Shown piece by piece: positions 26,401 to 39,345 of a DNA stretch of 64,000 bases. How positions within the stretch are numbered: the first letter of the stretch is position 1; each line of letters opens with the position of its first letter. The position numbers and the translations under genes are program-made. The stretch is from Todiramphus chloris collaris (lineage: Eukaryota > Chordata > Aves > Coraciiformes > Alcedinidae): the NCBI GenBank assembly GCA_025345505.1, contig JANVCC010000174.1:5077914-5141913 (forward strand). The letters are read 5' to 3'. The notes below the pieces were generated by a model. That model searched no databases. It saw only the letters and a program-made list of their open reading frames with translations, and was not told where the DNA came from.

Positions 26401-29400
26401 CACTTGAATATTAAACTGTGGCAATTTCTTATCCCACAAACAACTATCCAGAAAACAAGCCCAATGTCACACTATCCAAGGACTTTAAAACACTCGACAT
26501 CTAGGGTTGCTGGTGGTAATTCCCAATCTATTAGAAGTTTTAATGCTGAAAGTGTCAGCGTTGATCTTCTAGAAAAATGTCATTAATGTTATTAGCTTGC
26601 AGGTCATATGGAATGCTTAAGGTGATTAGAGGCTGCTCCTCTAACTTACTTATCCAAGTAATTTGCAACAGAGGAATGATAATCTGGAATCTCTGCTGCT
26701 GCAGGCTGTGGGCTTTCGTTTACCTGGTAACCTGTAAAAAGAGAAGTATTAGACCCAAGTCATCTTGAACTCTCTAAATTTCTTAATACTGTTTGAAACT
26801 ACCTACCTTGACTCTTTGGCTTCTGAAAATCAGACTCTTTCTCCTATTGAACAAAGAAATTTGCTTAATGACCATGATGCTTGCCAGGGAGAAAGAGAAA
26901 AGATTCTGTTGTGATTTTTCTCTGGAATTAAAAGCTTAGAAGCAGAGCCAATGCATTACAGCATTTGTGCTTCTGGTCCTACAGCAAATCTCTCAGGTGT
27001 TGAAGCAGCAATCTGGAAAAACAGTCCTACTTCTAGGCACTGGGGTAGCTGACTACCTGCCTGCAGTTCAGGTACAAAACTGTATGGAAGTGCAGTACAG
27101 AATGTTCTGATGCTCTCAGGACAATTTCTATACTTTAGCTGGTACAGAAACACTTAGACTTGCAAGAACACTCTCAAGTTTACCATAAATAGACAAAGAT
27201 GTTATAAAAAAGAATCCAAACTTTATACTATGTTTGGAAAAAAACAATCTCCCAGATTTTAAACTGGACTGCTAAGGAGGAAAGTCAGTTAGTGTATGTC
27301 ATGGCAACTGTCATTTTTTTGTTTTGTTTATAATGAAACAACAGTAGCGTTAACTATCAGAGCCTGTGATACCTAGAGAAAACAATATAAAAAAATATAA
27401 AAATCAAATCCAAACCACCCTAACCTTTCCAGCTTGAATTTCTGCTTGTATCTCCTTCAGAGTTGCCAGCTGATCTTGCAGAACTTTTATTTCTTCCTTC
27501 TTCTGTTTTTCTGCTTCCTCTGTTGCTGCCTTTCTCTGTGCCTGTCAAGAAATACTCTTTCAGTTCCAAAAGTTTTTGAACCATCTATCATCTAGAAGAG
27601 ATCACAAAACACATCAGCATGGAACAAATGGTCAGTGCAGTACAAGGAACATTCTGCTCGGTTAAACGATCGGTTGGTGACAGTAACACTTTGCTCCCCC
27701 TGAGTTCGTCTGTACTACCTGAAAGAAACATAGAGTGCTTCCTCTGTGTGTTCTGTTTCCAAGGCTACCCAGAATAAAATAGCACATGGGGATTTTTCCA
27801 AACTGATTATTATTTCAGAAGCACCATCTCTGTGTTCGGTGTAGGCTTTATCCATGTGAGGTAATGTATCTAATAAACACCACCATTACACTCGGTGATG
27901 GAGACACTCTGCAATGTGTGCCATGCAGTGTCTAATACAGCGAAGAAATCAGTCCTTTGCTCACTGGAATGCAACATTTAAAGTAGCTGCGTATGTTCTG
28001 CAATCTTATTACCTACCCTAATTTCAGCTTCAGAAAGTTTGCCATCGATTTTAGTAAAGCCATCAAAGAGTGTTTTGTAGAGAACAGTCTTGCGAATGCT
28101 GGCATCGTCTGGAGGAAGGTACTCCAGGATGGCAGCCTTGTGCTTCCTGTACATATCGAAGATAATCCGCAACGCTGCGTCACGAACTTCATAAACCCTG
28201 TGTTCCAAAGCTCCTGTTGCAAACTGAAAATAAAAAAAAAAAAAAATTATGCCTCTCTCTTCCCATGTGATTTTTAAGGGCTTGTTTATTAGTCTAAGAC
28301 AATTATTTCACCACAGTGGGAGAAATCTTCATGCAGATGGGCTTTTGCAGACACTTTTTGACCCAGTGATTCTTTTTCCCTGTATTGGCATCTTGCTTCC
28401 TCAGAAGGTCGTTGTGTTGTCCCCTCCAGGAGGCTCATACTCTCTTCAGAGATTCACCAAGTGCTCCAGAACAGACAGACAAGCTCCAAGAAAACACCAG
28501 TGGGAAAAACTTCACATGCTGTCAACTCAGACTCCTACCTTCATGACGTTGCTGATGGTAAACCCCGAGTTTTCTGTTCCCATGGCTTTCAGGAGGCTTT
28601 CCACTAACTCCACTTGACTCATTGCCAGATGCGTCGGGGAGTTCGGTTTTAAGGGTTGAACCAAATGAACAGGAACAATCTGAAGGGGTTTAACTTCGCT
28701 ACACAGTGCCATTTCCTGCAAGTTCACAGAGAGCCAGTGTGCAGGTAGGAACACAAATGAGAGAGTTAACTGCCTCTGCAGGGCAGAGTTACTCTAAGTT
28801 ACTTGTAACAAGTTACATGAAATTAAATAAGCCTTCCATAAGAAGTAGCTGCTGATTTGTTACTTTAGCAGACAAAAGTTGCTCACAAAGGCTTTAAAGA
28901 GAGAATTATAGACATTTTGTCTTGCTAACCATGTTTTCCTTCTCTCCAGACCATGTCCTGTCTACAAAAATACATTTCTAGCCATTTCATTATTTTCTTT
29001 GTCTTTTCAATTACAAAATTTGTTATAAACAAGCCAAGCAGCAGTAAAATAGAAACCTGTCACCTTTGGGGTTCCAGTGACACACCAGATTGCATGATAA
29101 TGCTGTTAAAATTTTAGTTACATCTACAGTGCAAGACAAGTCTTTTCCCTCTGTGTGTGGATGCGAGCAAGGGTACATAATCCAGATATAAGGCACAACC
29201 CTTTACAGCAGCAAACTCTGGACGTGAAGTAAAGTCTGCTTAGATGTTATCTCCCAGCTAGCCATGCAAACCAAACTCTTATCTGAGGAGAAGCACCTAC
29301 CTGAATAAAGTTAGAAGCAAAAAGGCGAAGACGGGATGAAGAGTCTCCTGTTCTAGAAAGCAAATTTGGAAGGGTTTTTTCCACACAATGAGAAGTTTCT

Positions 29401-32400
29401 ACCTTTCCTAGTTTATGTTTTGGTATATATTGGGTAATGATCATTTTTAAAAGTTTCAGGGAAGCCTGAAAAACCTAAGGTAAAAAGAAAAAGGAAACAC
29501 TGAACAAAAATAGCACACAGGTCCCTGTTATCAGACAACACCGTAAAATCCTTTCTGTAGTTCTAAGGAACCACAGCAACAGGAACCCAGAATTACAGTA
29601 ACACTCTTAACAGAAGCTGCTTCAGATGCCAGAAAACACGTTGCTAGAGCTTAGGTGAAAGGCTTCAGAATTTGTTTTATTAAGAGTAACACAGCTCTTG
29701 ATTTTTTTTTTCCTTGGTTTTTTTCATGTTTAAGGCTCACTTGAAGCCCAAGTCCCCTTAGGCTAATTGTAGTCTCTCAAGTTAGAAACTAAAAGTTACT
29801 TCATTGATGTATTTCAACTTCAAACAAAACAAGAAGAAAGGCTTCACAGCAGCAGACATTTACTGCCTCAGCAGTTGTTTCTCAAGGTCATTACTCAGCT
29901 CAGAACAGTATTTTCCATACTGCTGAATGGCAGACTGTGCCCAGTCCTTGATCCTAACTAAAAGCTGACTTTTCAGTTAGTTTAGGTTTTGTATGGTTGG
30001 TTGGTTCAGGTTTTTTGTTTTGGTTTGGTTTTTAAGTTTAGTCAACAGACGTTTTACAAACTACCTGTTTAAATTATATAAAGCATCTTAACCACACACT
30101 TCTGCTATTTTTGCTGTTAGTTTGTCACTGGAGCGTTTCTCATCAAACATCCCAACTTACTGAGGACACGATGTCTTTGATGGCTCGCCTTACGAGGAAA
30201 ATGGCAGCCCTCAGCATGTTCTTCAGATCATCCTTTGGAGTGTCTACTGACATTTCCATCAGCTTCTTGTAGACAGCCAGTAACGCATCTTCTCGATACG
30301 ACCAGGTTTTGGAATATGCTCCTGAAACCTGAACACAGATCACATTTATCTATTTAAAGGCCAATACTGTTATTTCAATATTTATTTAACATTTTTATAG
30401 AGGAACAGCCACAAAAGAACATAAAACTTCAGCACAAAATCCCCAAGTGTTTCTTACAGGAATCTGGCTTTTCTTAAAAGCACCTATTTCTGAAAACCGA
30501 TGAGTAAAGTGGATTAACAGGTCAGGCTCAAGGAACCATTTCATCTGCAGGAATGACTGTTCTCCCTACAAGTTATGGGTGTTCTGGTAGGGTCCATGCT
30601 CTAAAGCAGTCTACCAGACATTATCTGCTTCACACCTCATCAAGTAATCAACCATAAAAGCTACAGCATCATGTAAACATTGAAAACAGGCACCTGTATG
30701 TCCAAGGACAAATTTTAATCTTGGATTTTTAAGTAACAGCTCTGACTGTGTAAAAATCACATCAGTAGGTCTTTGCTGACAGAGTGCATAAAAATCAACT
30801 CAACATAGGTCAGAATAATCGTTGTTCCTTACCAAAGCTTCTCCAAAAACTTCAACAGCAGGGCTGGCCTCCCTGAGTGCCTTCTCAGTTAAGGGTTCTG
30901 GTTCCCCAGCAATGCCAGCCCTTGGAGCATTGCTGACATCCTCCTCAGCCCCCTCCAGCTCAAGGTACGCGATTGCTTCCTCAGACTGCTTACAGATCGC
31001 TGGAAGAGGTCTCTCGTCATAAGGCAGAGATTCAACCTAACAGAGAAGATAAAATTTGCTATTCTAGAAATTACTTGCATGTGAAGTAGTTTCATCACTA
31101 ATTGGATTCACCTCATTGCATTTTTTTCCCCATCAAAGCAGTATCTCTTTACAATGAAGTACAGATACTGCAGTTCCCATAATAATATTGTAAGAAAATG
31201 GAATCAATGCCTGTGAATAAGACTTATTTCTTTTCTATAGTATACAATAAAACACCCACAAAATGGCTTTTATGGAAGTGCATGCTTCTACAGAAGATAT
31301 CACCTGTCATATAGCTTTATTTGTTAACTCCTGCTGCCAGTCAATGCCAGTCTTCCTTAGTTTCGCCAGAGCTAGAGCAGGAAAACCTAGAGATCAAGTT
31401 AAGTGTTTTCAATTATTTTCTTCCTCTCTTCAGACGTGACACCAAGACTCTTACCCTACAACCACATTCTAACAAATTCCCTTGCTGCTGTAGACTCACG
31501 TAGACTGACATGATCTCTGCAGAAGAGATTAAGCCATTAAAGGAGCAAGCAGAGCTCAGCTTCCTCCATACTGTCTGTGTGACCCCTGATTACTCACTTC
31601 ATATCTGTTTGCTTCCTTTCATCTCTTTCTAAATCAGGTATAATCCCCTTTTGCCTCAATCTCAATGAACATTTGAAAAAGCTTCCAAAGAAATTCAGGG
31701 GAGAGAAGGAACAACGCCAGTGATTGGTGGGGCCTGCCTGCTCAGCACCACAGTCCATTTCAGGCACTATATAAGCCATGAGAATAAACACAAAAGACCT
31801 TGTTTGTTTGGAAGGTTGAACACGAGAGCATTTGCTCTGATGGATCTCTGCAGTGACACAGGCACACGACTCACGTTTTCTTTGGGAAACTCTTCCCCGG
31901 AGGCTGCACGATGAGTCTCAGAAGGAGGAGGGGACTGATGGGGAACTGCAGGCTCAGCAGCAGTGGGTCCTGCTGCCATCTCTTCCAGCAAAGGCTCTGC
32001 TCCCCGTGGCTCCCCTTTGTGCCGTTCTGTGTGCTCACGAGGAGGTGAATTTGTAGCTTTTGTGCGCTGTGGATTGTCAGTATAAACCACAGGCTCCAAA
32101 GGCAGTTCAGGTGGTTTTCGAATCTGAGAAAGGGAAGGAGATTTTGTAAAGCACAGCTAACAATGTGCTAAAATCAGAGCCAGTACAGCTCCAGCTCCTG
32201 ACGGTCAGTAGGGCTCTGGTGCTTTCAGGCAAGTATCAGACCTCACGCACAGGCATGTTATCATTCCCTCTGGATGGGGCTTTATTAAACAAACAGAAAA
32301 TCATCCTGTGTGGATGCATGTGTGGAGAGATTACAAAGCTTCCTATTCTTAGAACAATAAAAAGTATGTATTTGATCACATTACTTCTGTGTGGTTCGCC

Positions 32401-35400
32401 ATGGTGCCAGCACAGGCCTATTATACCCCTTCAGGATGTGAGACAGCACCTTAGGAACCTGCATTGAGTAGCCCTGTAATTATGCAAAACATTCAGGATT
32501 CTAAATGCCGTTTGCTCAAGACCATAACCATTTAATGCAAGGTAATTTAAGAAGAACTAAGCATGTTTATAAAACGCCACGTGCAAGTCTTTGGTTGACA
32601 AAATCCACAATCCAAACAGAAAACTTAAACCCCACATGTAATTGTCATCAGCCATCTGTGTAACCACTCCCATTCCCTGAATTTATTTTGGTCACTCTGC
32701 CATTTCTATTTACAACACCCACATGATAAAGACCCCTGAAGGAGGAATAGCAGCACCCACCATCAGCTCAGCATCCAGGAGGTTGTGGAGCTCCAGCTGC
32801 GCGTACACCTTCAGGCGGTACGCTTCCATTTGCTGTTTCTTCTTCTCAGCAAGATCATAATCCTCTTTCTCCACAGCACAGCGCTTCTCTACCTCATAGC
32901 GCCCCAGCCGCTCCCCTACCTAGAAGGTGGGGTCACAAGCCAGGTTGGAATCACGCTACTGCACATACACTACATGTCAGCATTGCCAGCCAAGTTATCA
33001 CATCAAGCTCTCTGCATTTAAAATTACTATTCTGAAAACATACCAGAAATCATTATGATGCCATGTGAATATTAAGAGTCCCTGCTGGAACTCTGGAACA
33101 CTGTCCACCTGAGGGGATCAACAGGCTCTCAACAATACCTTTTGCAAGTCTGCGATGGCTTGTTTGAGTTTCTTGGCGTAATCGTAGTGTTCGTGACGGA
33201 CAGCCTCGCGCTTCTGCTCATCCAGCCTGCGGATTATCTGAGCCACTTCGGGGTCCTGGTACATGTCAAAAGCCAAATCATCCAGCGGCGAAATGGAGTC
33301 AGGTTTCCTGAAGATATAAAAGGAATCAAGTAAACTTGCAGTTAATCCACAATAAACCAGACTGAGTGCATGTCTTCTCTTTTCACTAGCAGGGAACTAA
33401 CAAAATACAGACTGAGAACTACTTTAGACTGAGCCAGGGTATATGGCAAAGAGCATCCTTACCCAAGGTAAGTTCCATCTAAGGCAGGATCATCGGATTT
33501 AATTCCCAAGTAATAGTCTATCAGCTTCTCTCTGGAAGGCTTTGCAAGGGGAAAAAAAAAACCCACAAAACAAACTCTTAATGCACATTCATCAATATCA
33601 AGCGTGTGCTGAGGACAGAAATTCTGCCTTGCTACAATCACCATCAGCTATACAACTTGGAATACTGAAGTTTGGGAACATATTCAAACAAGAGAATTTG
33701 GAGAGGCTGCAATTGCCAATGTTCCAATTGATTATGTTTTATTTTTTGTATACTCATATAGGCTCAATTCTTGAGAACTCTATTGCTCTAAGAAAACATT
33801 AAAAAAAAAAATCGATACATGGCAACTCTGCTACAGGAGTAGAAGAAAAGGAACAGTTCTGTTACAGCAAATGGAACAGTAAAAAGTCAGGGATGCTTTG
33901 CACTTACAGTATGATTGCTGTCACTACTGATGTCTGCTGGATCTCCAATAATGTTTATGGCTACCAGAGCAACCTGGGATAGAGTTAAAGACAATGTCAA
34001 TTCATAAGGTCATTGCTCCTTCCATATCTTATGAAAACTGAAACAACAGAAAAAAAAATGAACACAAAAAACCCCAACCAATAGGAGCTTGTGGTCTCCA
34101 GGGTGGCATGGAAGCAAAGGACAGCACTAAGCGCTAAATACACTTCATGCTTCATTAAAAATTTATTACTAAATCCACAGACTACACTGTACAGTCATCC
34201 GTTGTTCCCTTTTCTGGCCTGGAAGTGAAAAGAGTCACTGCAGAACTGAGGCAGATTTTTGCTTTTTTCTGTACCTAAAGACTGTGAGGGGCTTTGCAGA
34301 GACCACAAAGCTGTTCTCAGAGGAAGGCCTTAGACTTCAGCCCAGAGCACACCACGCGCTCTGACACCCTGAAGGAAAGGCAGCAATGGAATGTGTACTT
34401 GACTCATTTCTGCTGGACAAACTGTGGGCACTTGGTCATGATTCCAAGTCACTTAGAACATATTATTTATATTTTCTGTTTTAAAAGAAACCAAAAATAA
34501 ATCCAGGAGCTTTCAACCAACATTTTTAGCTTCCACAAATCAAGGGGGCAGATTTCTACGCCTGCTCTGTACTACTGAAACATCATCCAGTTCACCAAGT
34601 AAGGATTCTTAACTTAACTTACCTGACCATATAAGTTGTATTTATTGACATAATTCTTATGGAAAATCAGCTTCAGGTACTGGCCAACTGCATCCACATA
34701 CACAGATTTTAACTCCCGTGCTTTGAAATCAGTCTTTTTGTTGTCTGAGAGAGGGACGTAACTGAGAAGGAAAACGTAACGAGTAAGCAGAGGAAACATA
34801 CAACTCCACGACTGTATTTTTGCTCCTCAGGTTAGTGCTTTGAGAAGGTTTAAAACTCCCTCATAACTGAAAGAACGTGTGTTGTTATCTGGCAAGACTG
34901 TTCCTCTCCATCACACCTCTTACACCTACACCTTCAGCTTTGTTACAGACCTAAGCAGGTACTGAACGTTCACTGCTGGCAGCACAGCGTGGGGATGCTG
35001 CATGCAAAGCACAATGAGAGTTATTTCCTCCTGAGGCCTTTCTGATTAAGGGAATAAAAGAATTTGGAGCTTTTTGACTCACCCTAGTCTGCGAAACCTC
35101 TCTGACTGATAAGGAGTGAAGTATTCAGGTAAGCTTTCACTGATGTAGAACTCTATTTTGCTTGAAATCATGTACTGGTGAGCCAGCAGCTGCAGCTTCC
35201 GTATCCGACACCTCTCCACCAACTGCAGGACAATTTCCTGTGGATACTGACATAGTCTGAAAACACACACAGCTTATTTTTATTATCATTTTAAAGAAGA
35301 CTTTGCTTCTAATTCGAGTAACAATTAATCAGGGAACTTTCTAAAGTTATTATAGTTTAACTCAGCATTACAGAAAGAAACCATAGAGCAGAAATGCCTT

Positions 35401-35855
35401 TCACTTTATTGCACACACATGTATGTTAAAGTGCCCCATGCATATCCAGGGAATGCGCTGAGAAGACTGGATTTCCAATATTAAGCCAAAGAAGCTGCAA
35501 AGTCCAAGACAATTCACCAGAAGTTGTTGGGTTTTTTTAATTTTTATTTTAAAGGACTTTATTTAAGTGCAATGTGATGCCTTGAGGTGGTAACCAAGGC
35601 ACTGTCTTCCGCAGGACAGGGATCCCATGGGATTGAGGGGTTTATAATGTTTGGCCTGGGATGCTGTGAACTATTCTGACCATGCATGGTACATCTCCCA
35701 CTAGCTTTAAACCCACACAGTGCTTCAAAACTGCAGCAGTACCTGGGTGACCGCCAGCCGTTCACGGTCGGCGCGTGAACCATCAGCTCTTTTGCGCTGA
35801 AGCCATCTTCGTATCCTGATGAGCTAACGACTACAAAACCGAGTTTGTGAGGCAT
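23463..35855 (-). CDS. CEP104: Centrosomal protein of 104 kDa (21 coding exons, 938 aa)
   Basis: Coding exons: 35855-35743, 35256-35083, 34761-34623, 33973-33908, 33539-33463, 33307-33139, 32919-32761, 32123-31875, 31036-30833, 30328-30161, 29474-29301, 28715-28539, 28223-28017, 27541-27425, 26843-26807, 26731-26650, 26056-25948, 25663-25525, 25073-25006, 24856-24766, 23560-23463. All junctions are in phase; human CEP104 is 925 aa. Residues 1 to about 190 (MPHKLGFVVVSSSGYEDG start) form the jelly-roll domain. A coiled coil of about 200-300 follows, then a poorly conserved linker of about 300-400 and the tubulin-binding TOG-type domain of about 450-692. Next come a short coiled coil of about 693-731 and four zinc modules at 771-900 (CIFCGERD, CEHCKQ, CPRCTEA, CPLCHEN). 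It acts at centriole distal ends and ciliary tips. The last exon is basic and unlike the human tail. Confidence 0.97.
25236..25470. repeat. Unnamed interspersed repeat, copy B
   Basis: This is the second copy of the element at 20565-20795, here inside the CEP104 intron between exons 18 and 19. It carries about 11 bp (around CATTCTGGGGAG) absent from copy A. Same orientation as copy A. Confidence 0.7.
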
Positions 35856-35893
35856 CCTGGTCAAAGCAATGGTATTTCAAGCTTAAGCAAATC

Positions 35894-36712
35894 CCTGGAA
35901 GGACAATAAAAGAACAACTGAAACACTTCAGCCAACAAATTAATTCCTGTGGTCCATCAAGTCAGCAGAAGATAACTGCAAAACTAAATTTTCTTTAATT
36001 AATATCAACCTAATAAACCACACCATGTTCTTATGCTGAGCATTTTATTAGCATTTAGTGGAGCCATGATTAATCTAAACTGTATAGCAGTTTGCTAATA
36101 AACTCAGTTAAACCCACTAATCCAAGTCAAAGCTTTAAACCATGAGCTCCAAACGTGCATCTGAGCCATCCTTTGGGTACTTAAGGTAAAAAAACCACCC
36201 ACGGACAAGGCAATTTAGCAGCTTTCCACAGCTACACCCACCCCTGGGCTGCTGACAGGGACGGCAGGGGAGGGGGACGCTGGACAAGCGCCAAAGACAC
36301 CGCTACACTCCCATCCTCCGTGCTGCAGGGGTGTTACGGCACCAATTCCCTCCCCTGCCCTCCCTCTCCGTCGCCCCAACCCCGGCCCCGGCCCCGGCCT
36401 CAGGAGGCGGCAGCAGGCCCAGGCCCGGGCCCAGCCAGCCCCGCAGGGCTCACGGCGCGGGCTCCGGGGGAACGGCCGGGCCGGGCCGGGCCGGAGACAA
36501 AGTTTACCCTACGCGAGGGCCCGGCGAGGCCGGCGGGGAAGGAGGAGAGAGGAAGGGGACAAAGAGGGGCAGCGGCCGGACCCTACCTGCCGAGCGGCCC
36601 CTCCGCCGGGTCTCCTGGCAACGCCGCCGCCGCGCACGCGCAGCCGCCCCCCGCACCGAGCGGCCCCCGGCGCATGCGCGGCAGCGGCGGCGGGAGCGGC
36701 CGGACCCCGGCC
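35894..36712. promoter_or_regulatory. Divergent CpG-island promoter region of CEP104 and DFFB
   Basis: CEP104 (ATG 35855, minus) and DFFB (ATG 36713, plus) are head to head. CpG-dense sequence starts near 36350 and runs into DFFB. CEP104 probably has a non-coding first exon ending at 36597, with donor GTAGGG on the minus strand, spliced to an acceptor (CTTCCAG) just before 35894. This would place both transcription starts in the 36.6-36.7 kb area. Inferred from splice motifs and base composition. Confidence 0.6.
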
Positions 36713-39345
36713 ATGGAGGAGCGGCTGCGGCCGTTCCGGCTGCGCGGGTGCGGCAGCCCGCGGAAGTTCGGCGTGGCGGCCGGGAGCCTGCGCGGGCTGC
36801 TGCGGAAGGGCTGCCGGCTGCTGGAGGTGCGGGCCCGGGGCGAGGCGCGGGGCTGGAGCCGCGGGCCCGGCCGCCTCTCACCCGCCCCGGGGGCAGCTTC
36901 CCTTGGCAGGCAGCCGGCTCTGCCTCTACGAGGACGGGACGGAGCTGACCGAGAGCTACTTCCGCGCGCTGCCACCGCAGACGGAGCTGGTGCTGCTGGG
37001 CCCCGGAGAGACCTGGCGGGGCTGTGAGTGAGCGGGGCCGGGCGGGCGGGGGGATCGGCGCCGGGCGCGGCCGGCGGCGGGGCAGCAGCAGCAGCAGCCG
37101 GGCCCGGGGCCGTCCCCGTCCTCACCCGCGCAACCCGCAGGTGCCAGCGACATCGAGCGGTTCCTGTCCGCCTTCTGCAGCCAGGGCGATGCGGTGGTGG
37201 CGGCGGCGCGGCAGCTGCTCTCGGACGAGCGGGCGCCCCGGAGGCAGAAGCTGCTGTCGGACCTGATCCACAACCTGAGCGAAAACATCCTGGCCGAGGA
37301 CAAGGAGGAGGACAAGAACTGGTTCGAAGGTGCGTCTGTCGCCCGCAGGGAGCTGCTTAGGGGTACCGGGGCTCGCTCGGACAAAAAAAGGCACTTCTGT
37401 CTATTTTACTGTTCTTAAAGAGAAGTACTTTAGAAATTCGGGAGCCCTGGCTGATGTGATTTCATACCTGCTCAGGGGACCAGTTATCACGTTAGCATGC
37501 ATGATTAAGTTTCTTTAAAATATATGCATGTTTACTGTCAAAAAAGGGTAAAAAAGCAATATTCCCTATTGTTCTATCCAAGATCACTCTGAAATATGGG
37601 TTTTTTCTGCATTACATAGGTCTGCTTTTACAACCTCTTAACAATCTGCATGTATCAGCCAGCTAACATTTCTTTATCTTTTCTTTATACTTGCCTCGCG
37701 AGTTCCCCCTCCGATTCCTACGTTGTTGTTGCAGTTCCTCCTGAATATTTCAGTTTTGTTTTCACAATCTTAGTGCTCTGTGTGCGCACAGTAATGAGAA
37801 ACATTTAACAACTATAATATCAGCTCCTGTTCTCACAGCAGATGCTCTGGAGGGTCCTTTTCAGTGCTATGAGCAGGGTAGTCTTCAAACAGTAAAACGG
37901 GAAAGTAAAAAAATCTGTGCATGCTGAGTTTCTGAAAAGAAGAGATAAATACCCAGCTAGGAAAAAGCACAGCACTAAAAATACTGTTAGAACACAATCT
38001 AACTCCCTTCAGGTCTACAGTCTCGTTTTAAGAACAAATCAAGCTACATGCGATACAGTTGTGAGAGCAGGATACGGAGCTACATGAAAGAGGTAAATGT
38101 TTCTGTTGAAGTAAACTGTTTTCAAACCTATAATTTTGTGACCACATTTTTATACAAAATGCTTTTGCAGTGCAACATACTGGTTGTAGAAAAGAGCCTC
38201 AGGCTGCTACAGGCACCAAGGAATGATCAGTTTGGTTTTTCCCCCCCTCTAGGTTAGTAGTTTTATGCCCAATGTTCATCCTACAGCAAGAGATGCATAT
38301 AAAAGGATAATTGAGCTGATGTCAGATAAACTGAAGGCTGTGAAATACAACGGGTGCTACTTTGACAGGAGAGAGGAGGCGGCGGCAGCGCGCCTGTGCA
38401 CCACGGAGGGGTGGTTCTCCTGCCAGGTAGGCTCAGCCCTTCCCAAAGCAGACTCTTGGTTCCAACAAGCAGTGACCTCAGAGGGAGGGAAGAGTCACTT
38501 ATCTGGAAGCTTGCAGGGTCAAGTTTGGCGGGGTGCTGATGTCACAGCGAACGGAAGGACCTTTCATCGTAGCCGCCTTGTTTTACAGGGACCGTTTGAC
38601 AGCGCCGAGTGCCCGTGTAAGCATTCCATCAACCCCTACAGCAACCGGGAGAGCAGGATCCTCTTCAGCACCTGGAACCTCGATCACATGTACGTACAGA
38701 GCGTTCACCCAAACGGACCCGTTTCGTGCCCTTACCTTAGCGGGAAGGGTAGAGCTGCTGAGCTGTGCAGCGAGCTCTGCTTTGAGCAGCGTGCTCTGAT
38801 AAAAGAGCTCAGACCTGATTACATCAGATCCTGCAGGGGGTTATAATGCTGTCTCCTTAGCTGCTTTGCTTCTGTTCAGAGTTCTTTTTATGGGAACGTA
38901 GCCTCCTCACCACGTTCTCCTCTGGCAAAACCCCTCAGGCCCATTTTCGGGTGTCGTGCACTTGTGAAGCAAACAGGATTTGCTAAACTGATTTCCTCAG
39001 GAAAAAAAACATAAATCAAGTTATGGTGGAAGAATTCAGATTCTGCCTGGCTGTAAAAAGAAGATGGAGATGTGATTGTTATGAAAAAAACTTTTGATGG
39101 CAATATTGTTTTCTCTTGTGTACTGAAGAATAGAGAAGAAACGTGCTGTTGTTCCCGAACTGGCAGAAGCTGTCAAAACACGAGATGGAAGAGAAGTGAA
39201 CTGGGAATACTTCTATCAGCTGCTGTTTACCGTGGATAATTTAAAACTTGTACATATTGCTTGCCATAAGAAAACCAATCATCATCTCAGCTGCGACAAA
39301 ACAAAAATTTACAGGAAAAGGAAGGAAAACCACACGATTTCATAG
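36713..39345 (+). CDS. DFFB: DNA fragmentation factor subunit beta / caspase-activated DNase (7 exons, 333 aa)
   Basis: Exons are 36713-36826, 36897-37023, 37141-37329, 38013-38092, 38253-38426, 38589-38689 and 39129-39345, in phase throughout (human protein 338 aa). DFFB is the nuclease that cuts nuclear DNA between nucleosomes in apoptosis; it is held inactive by DFFA until caspase-3 cleaves that partner. Residues 1-80 are the CIDE-N domain (GCGSPRKFGVA, SRLCLYEDGTELTESYF). The catalytic part keeps H240 in KHSINPYSNRESRILFSTWN, the D260-H261 pair, and the histidines H304, H308 and H313 in LVHIACHKKTNHH, matching residues shown to be needed in mammalian CAD. The C-terminus stops after IYRKRKENHTIS, so the long basic tail of the human protein is shortened. 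The start ATG follows a GC-rich leader and fits the CIDE-N length. Confidence 0.97.

Noticed and set aside
36320..37027. Long plus-strand frames starting upstream of DFFB
   Set aside because: They run through the CpG island and intron 1; the CIDE-N domain begins at the ATG at 36713 and needs the splice at 36826/36897.
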